Below, in pieces: positions 17,887-26,708 of a DNA stretch of 64,000 nucleotides (positions are counted from its first letter, which is position 1; each line of letters begins with the position of its first letter). Origin of the DNA: Caballeronia sp. LZ062 (GTDB lineage Bacteria; Pseudomonadota; Gammaproteobacteria; Burkholderiales; Burkholderiaceae). The translations under genes and the position numbers were made by a program. The notes below the pieces were generated by a model, which was not told the origin of the DNA, searched no databases, and saw nothing but the letters and a program-made list of their open reading frames with translations. The stretch is from assembly GCF_031450785.1 (NCBI RefSeq), contig NZ_JARTWB010000002.1:248001-312000 (forward strand). Direction: 5' to 3'.

Positions 17887-19064
17887 GGCAGCGTCTTCGC
17901 GCTGCGGCCCGCCTTGCGGCAGATCACCTGATAGATCGAGACGTCGTCGTTTTCGAACGCATACGCGCAGCCCGCGAGATACACGCGCCAGATGCGGAAC
18001 TTCTCGTCGTCCACGAGCTTGCGCGCTTCGTCCGCGTGCGTCTCGAAGTTCTCGGCCCAGATATCGAGGGTACGCGCGTAATGCCGGCGCAGGCTTTCGA
18101 CATCGACCGCTTCGAGCCCGCCGCGCTGCATGCTCTCCAGCGCGAGGCTGATGTGCGGCAGCTCGCCGTCCGGAAACACGTATTTGTCGATGAATTCGCC
18201 GCCGCCGAGCGACGTCTCGCCGCTGTCCGCATCCGACGACGTTATGCCGTGATTCATCGCGACACCGTCATCGACGAGCAGGTCGCGCATCTTCGCGAAG
18301 TAGCCCGGCAGGTTCTTGCGTCCGACGTGCTCGAACATGCCGACGCTCGTGATGCGATCGAACTGACCCGGCACGTCGCGATAATCCTGCAGGCGGATTT
18401 CAATCTGATTTTCGAGGCCGGCGTCCTTCACGCGCTGCGTCGCGAGCTTGAACTGGTTCTCGGAGAGCGTGACGCCCACGCACTTCGCGCCGAATTTCTG
18501 CGCCGCGCGAATGACGAGCGCACCCCAGCCGCAGCCGATGTCGAGCAGCCGATGTCCCGGCTGCACCTGAATCTTCGTGAGAATGTGGTCGATCTTCTTG
18601 ATCTGCGCGGTGGCGAGGTCTTCGTCGCCGTTCTCGAAATACGCGCACGAGTACACCATGTTCTTGTCGAGCCAGAGCTGATAAAACTCGTTCGACACGT
18701 CGTAGTGATACTGAATGGCTTTCTTGTCCGACGCCTTCGAGTGATTGAAGTAGCGTCGCACGCGCGCGAGCTTGCCGGCGTGCGTCACCGTGCTCTTCGC
18801 GAGCGAATAGCCGATGTTGATGATGTCCGAGAGCTTGCCCTCGATATCGATCTTGCCTTTGACATACGCTTCACCCAGATTGTCGAGGCTCGGCTCCAGC
18901 AGATACGGCAGCGCGGTCGCGCTTTTCACATGCAGCGTCACGGCAGGCGCGGCAAAGCGGCCGAAATCGTGTTGCTGTCCGTCCCACAGCACGAGGCGCG
19001 CGGGCAAGTTGGCTTGCTCGCGGACTTCCTCGACCCACTGCGTCAGCTTCTTCTCCCAGAACAT
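17850..19064 (-). CDS. cfa: Cyclopropane-fatty-acyl-phospholipid synthase family protein
   Basis: This 404-aa enzyme transfers a methylene from S-adenosylmethionine to the double bond of unsaturated acyl chains in membrane lipids. The SAM-binding motif LLDIGCGWGALVIRAA lies near residue 170, with the family segments YSCAYF and HVGRKNLPGYF. The N-terminal lipid-binding domain (about 1-110) is present. Nothing next to it belongs to the same pathway; the downstream DUF72 gene overlaps its end and may be cotranscribed. Confidence 0.93.
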   Translation of the reverse strand: MFWEKKLTQWVEEVREQANLPARLVLWDGQQHDFGRFAAPAVTLHVKSATALPYLLEPSLDNLGEAYVKGKIDIEGKLSDIINIGYSLAKSTVTHAGKLARVRRYFNHSKASDKKAIQYHYDVSNEFYQLWLDKNMVYSCAYFENGDEDLATAQIKKIDHILTKIQVQPGHRLLDIGCGWGALVIRAAQKFGAKCVGVTLSENQFKLATQRVKDAGLENQIEIRLQDYRDVPGQFDRITSVGMFEHVGRKNLPGYFAKMRDLLVDDGVAMNHGITSSDADSGETSLGGGEFIDKYVFPDGELPHISLALESMQRGGLEAVDVESLRRHYARTLDIWAENFETHADEARKLVDDEKFRIWRVYLAGCAYAFENDDVSIYQVICRKAGRSAKTLPWSRRYIYEKPL

Positions 19065-19217
19065 GCTTGTTTCTCCGCGCTAAGAAAATCAAGGTGGAAG
19101 GCGTGATGCCTTCATGTTCGTCTGCCGTGTTGCTGCGCCGGCCTATTGTTCATACGCCGCGAGAGCGCGGCGTATTTTACGTTGTGCTTACAATCCCTTG
19201 CGCGACGGCGGCTTGCG

Positions 19218-19859
19218 TTAGGGCGCCAGCCTCGCGATGCGCCACGCCGAGTCCGCGCTTTCGCGCGTGTAGACGATGCGGTCATGCAGCCGCGACGGCC
19301 GCCCTTGCCAGAACTCGATGGTGTCCGGCACGAGCCGGTAGCCGCCCCAATGCGGCGGCCGCGGCGGCGCGTCGCCGAATTTCGCCATCATGTCGCGTTC
19401 GCGGGCTTCGAGCGTCTCGCGGCTGTCGAGCGGCTGGCTCTGGTCCGACGCCCACGCACCGATGCGCGAGCCGAGCGGACGCGAGGCGTAATACGCGTCG
19501 CTTTCCTCGTCGCTCGTTTTGACGACCGTGCCTTCGATGCGCACCTGACGCTCGAGTTCTATCCAGTGAAAGAGCAGGCTCGCAGCCGGATTCGCGGCCA
19601 GCTCGCGGCCCTTACGGCTTTCGTAATTGGTGAAGAACACGAAGCCGCGCTCATCGACACCCTTGATCAATACGATACGCGCCGACGGACGGCCCTGCGC
19701 GTTCACCGTCGCGAGCGTCATGGCGTTCGGTTCGGGCAGCTTGGCGTCGAGCGCCTGAGCGAACCACGTTTCGAACTGGCGCACGGGGTTCGGGTCGATG
19801 TCGGCGGCGTCGAGCGCACCGCGTGAATAGTTTTTACGAAGGTCTGCGAGGGTCGTCAT
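19218..19859 (-). CDS. pdxH: Pyridoxamine 5'-phosphate oxidase
   Basis: PdxH is an FMN enzyme that makes pyridoxal 5'-phosphate from PNP or PMP. The 213 aa fit the family. The FMN-binding segment is around [24 protein letters not shown], substrate-site residues are near [16 protein letters not shown], and the C-terminus WRIARLAP matches the conserved end of PdxH. The gene appears monocistronic, with about 150 bp to cfa. Confidence 0.97.
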   Translation of the reverse strand: MTTLADLRKNYSRGALDAADIDPNPVRQFETWFAQALDAKLPEPNAMTLATVNAQGRPSARIVLIKGVDERGFVFFTNYESRKGRELAANPAASLLFHWIELERQVRIEGTVVKTSDEESDAYYASRPLGSRIGAWASDQSQPLDSRETLEARERDMMAKFGDAPPRPPHWGGYRLVPDTIEFWQGRPSRLHDRIVYTRESADSAWRIARLAP

Positions 19860-20108
19860 TTTTATGCGAACGCTACAGTCGCGTCAGTATAGCCAAGGTG
19901 AAACGTTCTTGCCCTGATTAAGGAATTTCTGCAATGACGCACGTCAAAGCCGCCGCTGCTGCCGTCACGCAAACGTGCGAACATGCGGCGCGCCTATCAC
20001 GACATCGGTTTCGATAAGGCAGAATACGCAATTCGGCCCGTTTTTGCATGAAGGGACTGCCAACTTTTGTGCAATCGACAGCCGCGTGTAAGCCTTGATT
20101 CCAGCGCC

Positions 20109-20948
20109 ATGACTCCATCCGATGCCACCGCTACGCCTGCCGTTGAAGACACCGTCGACCGCGAACGGCGCTTCGGCGGCATCGCGCGTCTCTATGGTCC
20201 GAGCGCGCTCGCGGCCTTTGAGCGCGCGCATGTCGCCGTGATCGGCATTGGCGGCGTCGGCTCGTGGGTCGCGGAAGCGTTGGCGCGCAGCGCGGTCGGC
20301 ACGCTCACGCTGATCGATCTCGACAACGTCGCGGAGAGCAACACGAATCGTCAGATTCACGCGCTCGACGGCAACTACGGCAAGGCGAAAGTCACCGCAA
20401 TGGCCGAGCGCATCAAGCTGATCGATCCGGCGTGCGATGTACGCCAAATCGAAGACTTCGTGGAGCCGGGCCATTTCGATGCGACGCTCGGCGGCGGCTT
20501 CGACTTCGTGGTGGATGCCATCGACAGCGTGCGCACCAAGACTGCGCTGATCGCGTGGTGCGTCGCGCGCAAGCAGCCGCTCATCACCGTGGGCGGCGCG
20601 GGCGGCCAGCTCGATCCGACGCGCATCCGCATCGACGATCTCGCGCTCACCATTCAAGACCCGCTGCTTTCGAAAGTGCGCGGCCAGCTACGCAAGCAGC
20701 ACGGCTTTCCGCGCGGGCCGAAGTCGCGTTTCAAGGTGAGCGCGGTGTATTCGGACGAGCCGCTCATTTACCCCGATTCGCCGGCGTGCGACATCAGCGA
20801 GGGTGCGGAGCATCTCGAAACCGGTTCGGGCTACGCCGGTCCCGTGGGGCTCAACTGTGCGGGCTTCGGGTCGAGCGTGTGCGTGACCGCGAGCTTCGGC
20901 TTCGCGGCGGCGGCCTTCGTGTTGCGCGAACTGGCGAAGCGTTCCTGA
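20109..20948 (+). CDS. tcdA: tRNA threonylcarbamoyladenosine dehydratase TcdA (CsdL)
   Basis: TcdA is an E1-like enzyme that uses ATP to convert t6A37 in tRNA to its cyclic form. The ATP-binding motif VIGIGGVGSWVAEALARSAVG lies near residue 40, followed by DLDNVAESNTNRQIHA, typical of E1-like proteins. The C-terminus has the hydrophobic helix that anchors TcdA to membranes (CVTASFGFAAAAFVLRELAKRS). The ATG at 20109 gives 279 aa. A partial copy of its last ~100 bp lies right downstream. Confidence 0.93.
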   Translation: MTPSDATATPAVEDTVDRERRFGGIARLYGPSALAAFERAHVAVIGIGGVGSWVAEALARSAVGTLTLIDLDNVAESNTNRQIHALDGNYGKAKVTAMAERIKLIDPACDVRQIEDFVEPGHFDATLGGGFDFVVDAIDSVRTKTALIAWCVARKQPLITVGGAGGQLDPTRIRIDDLALTIQDPLLSKVRGQLRKQHGFPRGPKSRFKVSAVYSDEPLIYPDSPACDISEGAEHLETGSGYAGPVGLNCAGFGSSVCVTASFGFAAAAFVLRELAKRS

Positions 20949-21084
20949 GCGAACAAACGACAACGGCCAGATCGCGCGGGCTTCAGGTGAAGCGTGTGCG
21001 TGACCGCCAGCTTCGCCTTTGCGGCGGCGTTCGTGCTGCGCGAACTGCCGAAAGTCTCCTGATCGAACAAACGATAACGGCCAG
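20861..21084 (+). repeat. Tandem duplication of the tcdA 3' end
   Basis: Positions 20861-20970 hold the last codons of tcdA, its stop, and the start of the terminator arm. A second copy at 20978-21084 is three bases shorter and about 88% identical by eye. It still reads in frame as a TcdA tail (SVCVTASFAFAAAFVLREL) but is separated from the gene and has a TGA near its start. Both copies end in GAACAAACGA(C/T)AACGGCCAG; only the second is followed by the rest of the terminator hairpin. Confidence 0.9.
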
Positions 21085-21110
21085 CGCTTCGAACGCTAGC
21101 CGTTGTTATC
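21073..21110. terminator. Terminator-like hairpin between tcdA and the CnoX-like gene
   Basis: GATAACGGCCAGCG (21073-21086) pairs with CGCTAGCCGTTGTTATC (21094-21110), with one mismatch and one bulge. It lies between convergent genes. No long T run follows. Confidence 0.6.
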
Positions 21111-21125
21111 GCTGCGCTTCAGTTC

Positions 21126-21974
21126 TTAGTTCATCGCCGCGCTCAACTTGCGCCGCCAGAACGACACCAGATCCGGCTGGTTCGATGCGAGTTCGAACAC
21201 CGAAAGCATCGTCTTGCGGCCGACGTCGTCCATGAAGCTGCGGTCGCGCTCGACGATAGCCAGCAAGTGCTCCAGCGCCCCGCCATAGTCGCGGCCCGCG
21301 ATCAGGCGGTTTGCGAGCGCAAAACGCGCTTCGAGATCGTCAGGGTTCGCCTTCACCGCGTCGATCAGCGCGTCGGCGGGCGGCAGCGCGGCGGCGGCTT
21401 CGGCGGCGTCGATTTCCGTTTTCAGCGCGTTGTATCGTGCGTCGATGCCTTGCGTCGTCTTAGGCGACAGCAGCTTGTCTTCAGCCTTGGCTTCCTCGAT
21501 GCGCCGTTCCGCGAGCAGCCACTCGATCAGATCGAGCCGCGCCTCGTCGTAGCCGGGATCGAGCGCGAGCGCAGCCTTGATGCGGTCGATCGCCTGTTTG
21601 CGATTGCCGAGCGCCCACGCGTTATGCGCGGCGCGGCGTTCTGCGTCGGCGCCCTCGGGCACGAGTTTGTCGAGGAACGCGCGCAACTGGCCTTCCGGCA
21701 GCACGCCGATGAACTGGTCGACCGGCCGGCCCTCCGCGAACGCGATCACGTGCGGAATGCTGCGCACCTGGAAGTGCTGCGCCAATTCCTGATTCTCGTC
21801 GACGTTCACCTTGACGAGCTTCCATGCGCCGTCCGCTTCGGCTTCGAGCCGTTCGAGCATCGGGCCGAGCGTCTTGCACGGGCCGCACCACGGCGCCCAG
21901 AAGTCGACGAGCACGGGGGCGAGCATCGACGCGTTGATGACGTCGTTCTCGAATGTGGCAAGGGTCGTATCCAT
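21126..21974 (-). CDS. CnoX/YbbN-like co-chaperone (thioredoxin-TPR protein)
   Basis: This 282-aa protein has an N-terminal thioredoxin domain (about 1-110) with an intact WCGPC active site near residue 29 and VRSIPHVIAF with the cis-Pro, then TPR-like helices (about 115-280). This matches E. coli CnoX, a holdase/redox protein that delivers clients to GroEL and DnaK. In E. coli the CxxC is degenerate; here both Cys are present, so it may be a true disulfide reductase. It could be cotranscribed with the upstream pirin gene, 84 bp away. Confidence 0.9.
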   Translation of the reverse strand: MDTTLATFENDVINASMLAPVLVDFWAPWCGPCKTLGPMLERLEAEADGAWKLVKVNVDENQELAQHFQVRSIPHVIAFAEGRPVDQFIGVLPEGQLRAFLDKLVPEGADAERRAAHNAWALGNRKQAIDRIKAALALDPGYDEARLDLIEWLLAERRIEEAKAEDKLLSPKTTQGIDARYNALKTEIDAAEAAAALPPADALIDAVKANPDDLEARFALANRLIAGRDYGGALEHLLAIVERDRSFMDDVGRKTMLSVFELASNQPDLVSFWRRKLSAAMN

Positions 21975-22058
21975 GCGTTTCTCCTCAAACTTGCGAACTA
22001 TCTTGAAATATCAGATGGGGACGATCCGCGTGCGTCTCAATGTTTCGCGCCGGTCCGG

Positions 22059-22958
22059 TCATGCCTCCGGCGCGCGTTCTTCGCGGCGCGGCGGCGGCAG
22101 CGGAATGAATTCCGTCTCGCCCGGAACGTGGCCCATGCGCTGTTCGCTCCACGCGCGCTTCGCCGCTTCTATCTTGTCCTGCGAACTGGACACGAAGTTC
22201 CATTCGATGAAGCGCGCGCCGTCGAGCGGTGCGCCGCCGAGCAGCATGACGACCGCGCCGTTCGCGCTCGCGAGCGTCGCGGGAACGCCCGGCTCGAGCA
22301 CCGCCATTTGCTGCGCGGGCAGCGTTTCGCCGTCGATCGTGAGGTCGCCATCGACGAGATACACGCCGCGTTCCTCGTGCTCTGTATCTAGCGTCAGTTC
22401 GCTGCCCGCCGCGAAGTGCCCCGCGACATAGAGCGTCGGCGAGAAGGTGCGCGTCGGGGCCGTCGCGCCGAACGCCGTGCCCGCGATCACGCGCAGCGTG
22501 ACGCCCGCGCGCTCGATCTGTGGCAGCGCTGCCGCCGCGTGATGCTCGAACGACGGCTCGACTTCCTCGCTCGCCACCGGCAGCGCTACCCAGGTCTGGA
22601 TGCCGTGCATCGTCTGCCCGGACGTGCGCTCTTCGTCCGGCGTGCGCTCGGAATGCACGATACCGCGCCCGGCGGTCATCCAGTTCACGTCGCCCGGGAC
22701 GATTTTCTGCACCGAGCCGACGCTGTCGCGGTGCATGATCGCGCCGTCGAACAGGTAGGTGACGGTCGCGAGCCCGATATGCGGATGCGGCCGCACGTCG
22801 AGGCCTTTGCCGGGCACGAGGGTTGCGGGTCCGATATGGTCGAAAAATATGAAGGGTCCGACGGTGCGTGCCGCCAGCGCGGGAAGGACGCGCCTCACCA
22901 TGAGGCCGCCGACGTCGTGTTGATGAGGTTTCAACTGCGCGCGGATCGTCGAGGACAT
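22059..22958 (-). CDS. Pirin family protein
   Basis: This 299-aa bicupin protein has the metal-binding His cluster of pirins (PFIFFDHIGPA, DVRPHPHIGLATVTYLFDG, GRGIVHSER) in the N-terminal cupin and a C-terminal pirin_C domain. Some pirins have quercetinase activity; others bind regulatory proteins. Its substrate here is unknown. It lies upstream of the CnoX-like gene on the same strand. Confidence 0.92.
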   Translation of the reverse strand: MSSTIRAQLKPHQHDVGGLMVRRVLPALAARTVGPFIFFDHIGPATLVPGKGLDVRPHPHIGLATVTYLFDGAIMHRDSVGSVQKIVPGDVNWMTAGRGIVHSERTPDEERTSGQTMHGIQTWVALPVASEEVEPSFEHHAAAALPQIERAGVTLRVIAGTAFGATAPTRTFSPTLYVAGHFAAGSELTLDTEHEERGVYLVDGDLTIDGETLPAQQMAVLEPGVPATLASANGAVVMLLGGAPLDGARFIEWNFVSSSQDKIEAAKRAWSEQRMGHVPGETEFIPLPPPRREERAPEA

Positions 22959-23154
22959 GGCAGGTCACCGGAAGGTATGGGCGGGCGCCGGAATGGCGCA
23001 CCAGAACCGCCGATTCTACCGGCGGCCGCAGACAGGCGCTCGTCCGGCGGTTCGGGCGCGCGCTCAACCCTTCACCGTTCCGTGCGGTCGCGACCGGCCG
23101 CGCATTTTGAAGCATGCGTGCAGCTTTGCGCACTCTTGATAGGAGAGGGAAACA

Positions 23155-23454
23155 ATGAGCAAGAACAAGCTGTTGATCGCCATCGCCGCGGGCCTTTTCA
23201 GCGCCACTGCCGCTACCGGCGCATTCGCGCAGACGTCGTCGGGCAACTCGTCGGCCGCCATGGGCGGCAATTCGGGCGCGGCCGCGCAGGGCGACGCGTC
23301 GACCGGCGCGGGCGGCGGCTCCGATACGGGCACGACCACGACCAAGAAGCACCGGTCGCACCGGCATACGGGCCATGCGTCGGCCGGAACCAAGAAGACG
23401 CCTGCGGTCGAAACGGGCAACAACGCGGCTGCTGAATCCGGCCAGAGCAAGTAA
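23155..23454 (+). CDS. Small secreted Gly/Ser/Thr-rich protein of unknown function
   Basis: This 99-aa protein has a clear Sec signal peptide (KNKLLIAIAAGLFSATAATGAFA, cut after AFA at about residue 25). The mature part is low complexity: Gly/Ala/Ser-rich, then a basic His/Arg/Lys patch (KKHRSHRHTGHASAGTKK) and a short acidic/Asn-rich end. It has no Cys and no domain I know. A GATAGGAGAGGG site precedes the ATG. It is followed by a strong terminator, so it is a single-gene unit. It may be a periplasmic metal- or stress-related protein, but this is a guess. Confidence 0.78.
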   Translation: MSKNKLLIAIAAGLFSATAATGAFAQTSSGNSSAAMGGNSGAAAQGDASTGAGGGSDTGTTTTKKHRSHRHTGHASAGTKKTPAVETGNNAAAESGQSK

Positions 23455-23495
23455 GCGCCCGGGCAGCGGCTTTTCGCGGCCTTCGTCAGGCGCCG

Positions 23496-23533
23496 AGCGC
23501 CCACGCCCTCGAAACGGGCGCGGGCGCTTTTTC
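23496..23533 (+). terminator. Rho-independent terminator of the small secreted protein gene
   Basis: AGCGCCCACGCCC pairs with GGGCGCGGGCGCT around a TCGAAAC loop and is followed by five T residues. Confidence 0.85.
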
Positions 23534-23649
23534 GTTGTGCGCTTCCTAAACCCACGTTAAGCGCAGTTTTTCACAATCCTTCGCAGGCTCGCTTCGCTAC
23601 ACTCGTCCGATTGCTTGCATGACGCATGCACGGAAAAAGGGGACGGGCG

Positions 23650-24531
23650 ATGTCGCCAAAGGATTTGCTGACAGCAACGGTGGTCATTTTTGCGTGGGGC
23701 GTGAACTTCGTCGTCATCAAGCTGGGGCTGCATGGCGTCCCGCCGATGCTCCTCGGCGCGCTGCGCTTCGCGCTTGCCGCGACGCCCGTGTTCTTCGTCA
23801 AGCGCCCGCAGGTTCCGCTGCGCTGGCTCTTCGCCTACGGCCTCACCATTTCGCTCGGGCAGTTCGCGCTGCTCTTCTACGGCATGTATGTCGGGATGCC
23901 GGCCGGACTCGCGTCGCTCGTCCTTCAGGCGCAGGCGTTCTTCACGCTGATCTTCGCCGCGATGTTTCTCGGCGAGCGCATTCGCGCGGCGAACGTCACG
24001 GGCTTGCTGATCGCGGCGGCCGGGCTCGCGCTGATCGGTATGCGCGGCGGCCACGCGATGACGCTCACCGGTTTTCTCTTCACGCTTGGCGCGTCCGCGA
24101 TGTGGGCGCTCGGCAATGTCGCGACCAAGCGCATGGGCAAGGTCGATCTGCTCTCGCTCGTCGTGTGGGCGAGCCTCATTCCGCCGCTTCCGTTCCTCGT
24201 GCTGTCGCTGATCTTCGAAGGACCGGCGCGCATCGAATCGAGCCTCGCGGCCATTCCAATGGCGTCGGTGCTCGCGGTCTGCTATCTCTCGTTTATCGCG
24301 ACGATCGTCGGCTATAGCTTGTGGGGCAAGCTGCTCGCGCGGTATCCGGCGGCGCAGGTCGCGCCGTTCTCGCTGCTGGTACCGGTGATCGGACTGGCGT
24401 CGGCGGCGGTGTTTCTCGGCGAGGCGTTGGACGGCACGCAGTTCGCGGGCGCGGCGCTCGTCATGGCGGGGCTGGCGGTGAATGTGTTCGGCGGGCGGCT
24501 CGTGCAGCGGTTCCTGCCCGCGGCGCGCTGA
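23650..24531 (+). CDS. EamA family transporter (drug/metabolite exporter)
   Basis: This 293-aa protein has ten hydrophobic segments arranged as two EamA repeats (about 5-135 and 145-285), with the family segments ALRFALAATPVFF and YPAAQVAPFSLLVPVIGL. It resembles O-acetylserine/cysteine exporter-type EamA proteins. The substrate is unknown. The ATG at 23650 was chosen over 23626 because it places the first helix near the N-terminus and has a purine-rich site upstream. Confidence 0.88.
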   Translation: MSPKDLLTATVVIFAWGVNFVVIKLGLHGVPPMLLGALRFALAATPVFFVKRPQVPLRWLFAYGLTISLGQFALLFYGMYVGMPAGLASLVLQAQAFFTLIFAAMFLGERIRAANVTGLLIAAAGLALIGMRGGHAMTLTGFLFTLGASAMWALGNVATKRMGKVDLLSLVVWASLIPPLPFLVLSLIFEGPARIESSLAAIPMASVLAVCYLSFIATIVGYSLWGKLLARYPAAQVAPFSLLVPVIGLASAAVFLGEALDGTQFAGAALVMAGLAVNVFGGRLVQRFLPAAR

Positions 24532-24597
24532 ACGAAGCCGTGCGCACCGTCCTGCGAAACGCTGAAGCTCTGCGCGCGCCTGAGGCGCGCGCGCCGC

Positions 24598-26121
24598 TTA
24601 CGTCATGCGGCTCTTGGCGAGCGGCGGATTCGCCGCGAAATACCGCTTGATGCCTTTCAGGATCGCGTTGGCCATCTTGTCGCGGTAGGCGTCGTCGTTC
24701 AGGCGCGCTTCTTCGTCCGGATTGCTGATGAACGCAGTTTCCACGAGGATCGACGGAATATCCGGCGCCTTCAGCACGGCGAAGCCCGCCTGCTCGACCG
24801 ATCCCTTGTGCAGCTTGTTGATGCCGCCGATCTCGTTCAGCACGAAACTGCCGTAGCGCATCGAGTCGCGGATTTGCGCGGTGGTCGACATGTCGAACAG
24901 CGCGCGGTTCACGCTCGCGTCTTGCGTTTTCACGTTGATGCCGCCGACCTGATCCGACGAGTTCTCCTTGTTCGCCATCCAGCGCGCCGCCGCGCTCGAT
25001 GCGCCGTGCTCCGACAGCGCGAACACCGACGAGCCGCGCGCATCGGGCGTCGTGAACGCGTCCGCGTGAATCGACACGAACAGGTCTGCGCCGACGCGCT
25101 GCGCCTTCTGCACGCGCACGTTGAGCGGCACGAAGAAGTCGGCGTCGCGCGTCATCATCGCGCGCATGTTCGGCTGGGCGTCGATCTTCGCGCGCAATTT
25201 CTTCGCGATGTCGAGCGCGATGTGCTTCTCATAGGTGCCCGCGCCGCCGATCGCGCCGGGGTCTTCGCCGCCGTGACCGGGGTCGATCGCCACGGTCAGG
25301 AGGCGCGTCGTGGCGGCGCGGTCCTGCTTGGGCGCGGAGAACGCGTAGCGGCTGTCGTCATCGTCGTCGTCTTTCTTCTTCGCGATGACGGGCGGCACGG
25401 CGGCAGGCGGCACGCGCGGTTTCACTACGGGCGGTGCTTTCGCCGTGTCTTCCGGCAGATCGTTGCCAGCGTATTTTTGAAAGAAGTCGTCCGTGGAGTC
25501 ATGCGCGAGCGGCTTCTGTGCCGTGGCCGGACCCGAGAGCGTCGCGGGCGGCGGCGCGGACGGATTCGGATTCGCGCGGTCGAACGCTTCCTGCTTGTGC
25601 TCGGTCTGCGCGAGCAATTCCATCAGCGGATCGGGCGCGACCGCCGGATACAGATCGAACACGAGCCGATACTTGTAGCTGCCGATAGGCCCGAGCGTGA
25701 AGACCTGCGGCTTCACCGAGCCCTTCAGGTCGAACACCATGCGCACGACATGCGGCTGATACTGCCCGACGCGCACCGCCTGAATCTGCGGATCGTTGGG
25801 CGTGATCTTCGAGACGAGATCGCGCAGCGCCTGATCGAGATCGATGCCGTTCAGATCGACGACGAGCCGGTCCGGTCCCTGCAGCAGCTGATTGCTGTTC
25901 GTGAGCGGCTGATCGGATTCGATCGTCACGCGCGTGTAGTCGCGCGCCGGCCACACGCGCACGCCGAGCACGGAACTCGCGTGCGCGAGCTTCGGGCCGA
26001 CGAGCGCGAGCACGAGCGTCGAAGCGCCAGCGCGCAGCACCTGACGCCGGCGCCAGTTGTGCGGCGCGCTGGCGCTCGATTCGATCGAATGGAACGGCTT
26101 GATCAGCATCTTTCGAGACAT
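24598..26121 (-). CDS. amiC: N-acetylmuramoyl-L-alanine amidase AmiC (AMIN + Amidase_3)
   Basis: This 507-aa amidase splits peptidoglycan at the septum during cell separation. It has a twin-arginine signal (NWRRRQVLRAG, then a hydrophobic stretch, about residues 22-50), an AMIN domain (about 50-155) that localises it to the division site, a Pro/Ala linker, and a C-terminal zinc Amidase_3 domain. Catalytic segments are DPGHGGEDPGAIG, FVSIHADAF and ETAFISNPDEEARL. It overlaps the end of tsaE by 19 bp, so the two form one operon. Confidence 0.95.
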   Translation of the reverse strand: MSRKMLIKPFHSIESSASAPHNWRRRQVLRAGASTLVLALVGPKLAHASSVLGVRVWPARDYTRVTIESDQPLTNSNQLLQGPDRLVVDLNGIDLDQALRDLVSKITPNDPQIQAVRVGQYQPHVVRMVFDLKGSVKPQVFTLGPIGSYKYRLVFDLYPAVAPDPLMELLAQTEHKQEAFDRANPNPSAPPPATLSGPATAQKPLAHDSTDDFFQKYAGNDLPEDTAKAPPVVKPRVPPAAVPPVIAKKKDDDDDDSRYAFSAPKQDRAATTRLLTVAIDPGHGGEDPGAIGGAGTYEKHIALDIAKKLRAKIDAQPNMRAMMTRDADFFVPLNVRVQKAQRVGADLFVSIHADAFTTPDARGSSVFALSEHGASSAAARWMANKENSSDQVGGINVKTQDASVNRALFDMSTTAQIRDSMRYGSFVLNEIGGINKLHKGSVEQAGFAVLKAPDIPSILVETAFISNPDEEARLNDDAYRDKMANAILKGIKRYFAANPPLAKSRMT

Positions 26122-26690
26122 GTCTTTCCTGTTTCGCTAAACGCCCGCGCGGTCAGCACGCGGCCTTCTTCTTCGTTCGTGTGCGTCGTCGCGGCGCACG
26201 CCAGGTCAGCATCAGGCAGCGTCAGCGCGAACACGAGGTCCGGCACGCCGAGCAAGCCGCCCGCTTGCTGCGGCCATTCGACGAGACACACCGCGCCCCG
26301 GTCGAAATACTCGCGAAAGCCGGCATCGGCCCATTCGGCCGGATCGGCGAAGCGGTAAAGGTCGAAGTGATAAACATCGAGCGGGCCGCCGGGCGCATCG
26401 AGCGAATACGGCTCGACGAGCGTATAGGTCGGGCTTTTCACGCGGCCGGCATGACCGAGCGCGCGCAGCGTCGCACGCACGAGCGTGGTTTTGCCCGCGC
26501 CGAGATCGCCGATCAACTGGACCTGCAAGCCGTGGAATGGTTCGGACGAGGCCTGAGCGCGCGTGTATCCGATGGCCTGTGCGAAGCGTTCGCCGAATGC
26601 GAGCGTCGCGGCTTCGTCGCGCAACTCGAAGCGGCGTTCGAGGAGCGCGGCGGGCAGATCAGGCGTCGATGGTGCGGGGTTCTCGGGCAT
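26103..26690 (-). CDS. tsaE: tRNA threonylcarbamoyladenosine biosynthesis ATPase TsaE
   Basis: TsaE is the ATPase that drives t6A37 formation by the TsaBCD complex. The P-loop GDLGAGKTTLVRATLRALG lies at about residue 60, followed by the family segments VKSPTYTLVEPY and VYHFDLYRFADPAEW. With the ATG at 26690 the protein has 195 aa. The open frame continues far upstream, antisense to queG, and that part is not real. TcdA, which modifies t6A further, is also in this window. Confidence 0.95.
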   Translation of the reverse strand: MPENPAPSTPDLPAALLERRFELRDEAATLAFGERFAQAIGYTRAQASSEPFHGLQVQLIGDLGAGKTTLVRATLRALGHAGRVKSPTYTLVEPYSLDAPGGPLDVYHFDLYRFADPAEWADAGFREYFDRGAVCLVEWPQQAGGLLGVPDLVFALTLPDADLACAATTHTNEEEGRVLTARAFSETGKTCLERC

Positions 26691-26708
26691 TGCTCGTAAA
26701 ATAGAGTG

